This document shows positions 7,353-9,700 of a stretch of 9,700 nt of DNA, piece after piece (positions within the stretch are counted from its first letter, which is position 1; each line of letters opens with the position of its first letter). The notes below the pieces were generated by a model. That model was not told the DNA's origin. It did no database searches and saw only the letters and a program-made list of their open reading frames with translations. The DNA comes from CAIZGX01 sp964511555 (GTDB lineage Bacteria > Bacteroidota > Bacteroidia > Flavobacteriales_D > Sanyastnellaceae), in NCBI GenBank assembly GCA_964511555.1, contig CAZEFR010000061.1, positions 1 through 9,700 on the forward strand. The letters are read 5' to 3'. Made by a program: the position numbers and the translations under genes.

Positions 7353-8351
7353 TTATAATTCAATTGCCATTCCTTCTGTTANNNNNNNNNNNNNNNNNNN
7401 NNNNNNNNNNNNNNNNNNNNNNNNNNNNNNNNNNNNNNNNNNNNNNNNNNNNNNNNNNNNNNNNNNNNNNNNNNNNNNNNNGCTTACCATATTCGGACGA
7501 AGCATTTCGTTTGAACCCGACAACATGGCTTCAGCTGTGAACGTGCGGGTCATTGGGCTAATGAATTTTGCGGTGAACGAAATACTTCCTTCAATTTCTG
7601 TTGAAATGTCTGGGAAGTACAACAATACTTTGTTTCCTTTCTTCACTTTGTTTGCGTAAGTTTCAGCAACTTCAGACTTCACTTTCAATGAAGCCAAGTT
7701 CACAATTCGGAAGCAAGGATCTGGATTTTGTGCTGTTGCAAATTGTCCAACACGTGCGCCAATGTGATCTACCACTCCGCTAATTGGAGCCTTCACTTTT
7801 GTTAATTCAATCTGTGCTTGAATGGCACTGATTTGCTTCGTTAACGCATCTACTTGGGTCTTCGCTTGAAGGTATTGCACTTCGCTTCCGATTTTTTGCT
7901 CCCACAGACGTTCTTGTCTCAAGAACACATCTTTCGCCAATTCCAATTGTGGTTGAATAGCTGCAATCTGCGCAGAATACGCGCTGTTATCTGTCTCTGC
8001 TAACAACTGTCCTGCCTGAACAGCATCGCCTTCGTTCACATAAATTTTCGTTACCAATCCAGGAATTTGCGGAGCAACAACCACGTTGTTTTCTGCGTCT
8101 ACTGTTCCTTGTATTTCAATGCAGTGTTTGAACGGAGCTGTTACAACATCTGTGGTTACAATTTTTCTCGCCTTCAAGGCGTTGGAAATACCCAACTCGC
8201 TTTCTAAAGCAGCAATTTTACCGTCGAGCTCTGAACGCTTCGACTTCAACTCATTCAACTCAGCGTTCTTATCTTTTTGTCCGCATGAAGTGAACAATAC
8301 AACAGCCAAGGATAGTGCGGCTGCAAATTTCGAGATATACATGGATTTCAT
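7353..8351 (-). CDS. RND periplasmic adaptor (membrane-fusion lipoprotein), interrupted by an assembly gap
   Basis: This is the adaptor that links the RND permease to the outer-membrane channel. Residues 1-23 are a lipoprotein signal ending LFTSC, with C23 the lipidated residue. Residues 29-55 look like a short coiled coil. The first half of the lipoyl domain (VVAPQIPGLVTKIYVNEGD, 91-109) is followed by an alpha-helical hairpin of about 122-185, the second lipoyl half (KVKAPISGVVDHIGARVGQ, 185-203) and a beta-barrel region to LRPNMVS at 290. The gap then removes most of the membrane-proximal domain, and only TEGMAIEL and the stop remain. The chosen ATG gives a good signal peptide; Met4 is an alternative. 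It starts 14 bases after the channel gene and ends 11 before the permease, so co-transcription and translational coupling are likely. The apparent 332-residue length is an artefact of the 100 N: family members normally have about 70-80 residues between these flanks, so the true protein is probably near 370. Confidence 0.93.
   Translation of the reverse strand: MKSMYISKFAAALSLAVVLFTSCGQKDKNAELNELKSKRSELDGKIAALESELGISNALKARKIVTTDVVTAPFKHCIEIQGTVDAENNVVVAPQIPGLVTKIYVNEGDAVQAGQLLAETDNSAYSAQIAAIQPQLELAKDVFLRQERLWEQKIGSEVQYLQAKTQVDALTKQISAIQAQIELTKVKAPISGVVDHIGARVGQFATAQNPDPCFRIVNLASLKVKSEVAETYANKVKKGNKVLLYFPDISTEIEGSISFTAKFISPMTRTFTAEAMLSGSNEMLRPNMVSXXXXXXXXXXXXXXXXXXXXXXXXXXXXXXXXXXTEGMAIEL
7382..7481. 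other. Assembly gap of exactly 100 N inside the adaptor gene
   Basis: Positions 7382-7481 are all N. Exactly 100 is the conventional placeholder for a scaffold gap of unknown size. The flanks are both coding for the same adaptor (LRPNMVS before, TEGMAIEL after), so the join is plausible, but neither the length nor the reading frame across the gap is evidence. Confidence 0.98.
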
Positions 8352-8365
8352 TTTTTTCTATTCTT

Positions 8366-9700
8366 TTATAAAGCGTTCAACGATTTTGAAAGTCTGGTTT
8401 GAGCGTTCATTAAACTTAAACGCGCTTGAATAAGTGATACTTGTGATTGCAACAATTGCGAAGTTTGTCTCGACAATTCGAAGCTTGAAGAAGTTCCTTG
8501 ATCGAATTTAATTTGAGTCTTCTGCAAAATGCTCGAAGCTAAATTGTAAGACTGCATAGCTAAGTCCACGTTCTGCGTAGCGTTCATGTACTCAGCCATT
8601 CCAACTTGATACTCCAATTTCGCTGCGTTGGTTGAAAACGTAAGTGTCTCTTCCATGCGCTTCACTTCCACTTCCGCACGTTGAATGGTCTTCATTTTTC
8701 CTCCGCCTGAAACAATGGGAATGTTCATGGAAAGTCCCCACAGTTGCGTTGGATACCACGGCTCATTTCCATCTAGAAAATCGAACTCCTGACGTTGTGC
8801 CTGACGCTGTATGCTGTAGAAAGCGGCTAGGTTCGGAAGCAGACCGGCTTGTTTATTCTTCACGCTTAACTTTTGAAGCGACAAACCTTCCTTAATGATT
8901 TGATTGTCTATTAGATTATCTGCATTGAAGGGCGTTTGAAGCAATTGCGCATTGAAAGCCTCCAAGATGGTCTTGCTGTTGTCTGCAAGGGTAATGTTTT
9001 CGTCTACGTTCATACCTATGGTGAATTTCAATAGTGCCTTCGCAATTACTGCTTGCGTTTCTGCAACGCGAATGCGTGCTTCCAATTCATTCAATGAAAG
9101 GGTCAATTGCTCAACGTCTTGCGTTTCTACAAATCCTTCTTTGTTCAACGCGATCGTTTGGTCTAAAGTAGTCTTCAACAAATCGCGCGACGCCGTTAAA
9201 AGCGCAATGCTTTCTTGCGCAATTACAGCGTAGTGATACGCTTCTTCCGTCGCCTTCTTCACATCGATTTCGCTTTTAATGATGTTCTTGTTTTGCAAAG
9301 CAGCGTATGCTTTCGACGCTTGCAATCCAACCAACCAAGAACCGTCGAACAACAACTGCGAGGCATTAATGCCAGCCGTTATCGTTTGCGGAACACCGAA
9401 TTGCACAGCAACGTTTTGTCCGGGCATACCGAAGAAATCTCCAGGTAAAATGCTTGTCGGACGATCAATGAAATTTTGGTACTGAATAGAACCGCTGATT
9501 TGCGGAAGTCCGATAGCGATAAGCTCTTCTGTTTGCAGTTTCGCCGATTGCGCGTCCATTTGTGTGTTCTTCAGTTGGAACGCATTCTTTAACGCGTACT
9601 CTTTCGCTGCAGCCAAGGTCAGCGCCTGCTGGGCGTTTCCGAGAGAAACAAAACCAAGCGCCACTGCGAGCAGGACACTTATTTTTTTGTTTATGTTGAA
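8366..9700 (-). CDS. TolC-like outer-membrane efflux channel (5' end outside window)
   Basis: The protein forms the outer-membrane exit duct of the efflux complex. Numbering from the right edge, 444 codons are visible. Residues 5-26 (NKKISVLLAVALGF then NAQQA) are a signal peptide, followed by ALTLAAAKEYALKNAFQLKN, the usual first helix of the family. The fold is internally duplicated: QLLFDGSWLVGLQASKAY at about 115-132 and NIPIVSGGGKMKTIQRAE at about 326-343 are the matching strand-to-helix junctions of the two OEP repeats. Long Gln/Leu/Ala-rich helices lie between them (about 133-225 and 344-440). A GTG at 9662-9664 could be called as the start, but it lies in the middle of the signal peptide, and the frame is open to the window edge; the true ATG is almost certainly a few codons upstream of 9700. 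It is the first visible gene of the operon, and its TAA is 14 bases before the adaptor ATG. There is no sign of truncation at the C-terminus (ends SKSLNAL). Confidence 0.93.
   Translation of the reverse strand, partial: FNINKKISVLLAVALGFVSLGNAQQALTLAAAKEYALKNAFQLKNTQMDAQSAKLQTEELIAIGLPQISGSIQYQNFIDRPTSILPGDFFGMPGQNVAVQFGVPQTITAGINASQLLFDGSWLVGLQASKAYAALQNKNIIKSEIDVKKATEEAYHYAVIAQESIALLTASRDLLKTTLDQTIALNKEGFVETQDVEQLTLSLNELEARIRVAETQAVIAKALLKFTIGMNVDENITLADNSKTILEAFNAQLLQTPFNADNLIDNQIIKEGLSLQKLSVKNKQAGLLPNLAAFYSIQRQAQRQEFDFLDGNEPWYPTQLWGLSMNIPIVSGGGKMKTIQRAEVEVKRMEETLTFSTNAAKLEYQVGMAEYMNATQNVDLAMQSYNLASSILQKTQIKFDQGTSSSFELSRQTSQLLQSQVSLIQARLSLMNAQTRLSKSLNAL

Noticed and set aside
7280..7540. 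Plus-strand frame running through the N gap
   Set aside because: Most of its middle is unknown bases and it opposes the adaptor/permease junction; nothing supports it.

Overview
The window fits a bacterium of the phylum Bacteroidota, probably a Flavobacteriales-like lineage. Three things support this: a long secreted beta-sandwich repeat protein of the type II/type IX-secretion (T9SS) adhesin kind, a promoter box matching the Bacteroidota TAnnTTTG pattern, and an RND pump whose N-terminus (FKPTSWAIDNKT, then KEQFPDIVIPTIYVS) resembles the family common in that phylum. The 100-base run of N suggests a draft or metagenome scaffold. Every gene I can support lies on the minus strand, so transcription runs from high to low coordinates.

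From 9700 down to 3952 is a compact tripartite efflux operon in the order outer-membrane factor (8366-9700, 5' end outside the window), lipoprotein membrane-fusion adaptor (7353-8351, interrupted by the gap at 7382-7481) and RND inner-membrane permease (3952-7341). The intergenic spacers are only 14 and 11 bases, so one transcript is likely, with its promoter beyond the right edge. Together the products would form a proton-driven channel through both membranes. The substrate cannot be read from the sequence, although the permease looks like the HAE1 (hydrophobe/amphiphile) branch rather than a metal exporter. The operon ends in an inverted repeat beside the stop codon and a strong hairpin terminator.

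The 269-base spacer 3683-3951 separates the operon from the next gene and holds the terminator and a candidate promoter. From 3682 to the left edge is one uninterrupted reading frame of 1227 codons that leaves the window without a stop. It encodes a signal peptide followed by a mosaic of beta-sandwich domains: a jelly-roll-like domain, two Ig-like plus YDG modules separated by a fibronectin type III domain, a third YDG repeat, a BIG2-like domain, a second jelly-roll-like domain, a C-terminal Ig-like domain and the start of another repeat. It is probably a large surface or secreted adhesin.

The gene content is mostly ordinary for the phylum, and I do not see a clearly new system. The points most worth a second look are the extra hydrophobic hairpin and the Lys-to-Arg change in the proton relay of the permease, the domain mosaic with uneven base composition in the adhesin, and two annotation traps: the gap inside the adaptor and the false internal GTG start of the outer-membrane factor.
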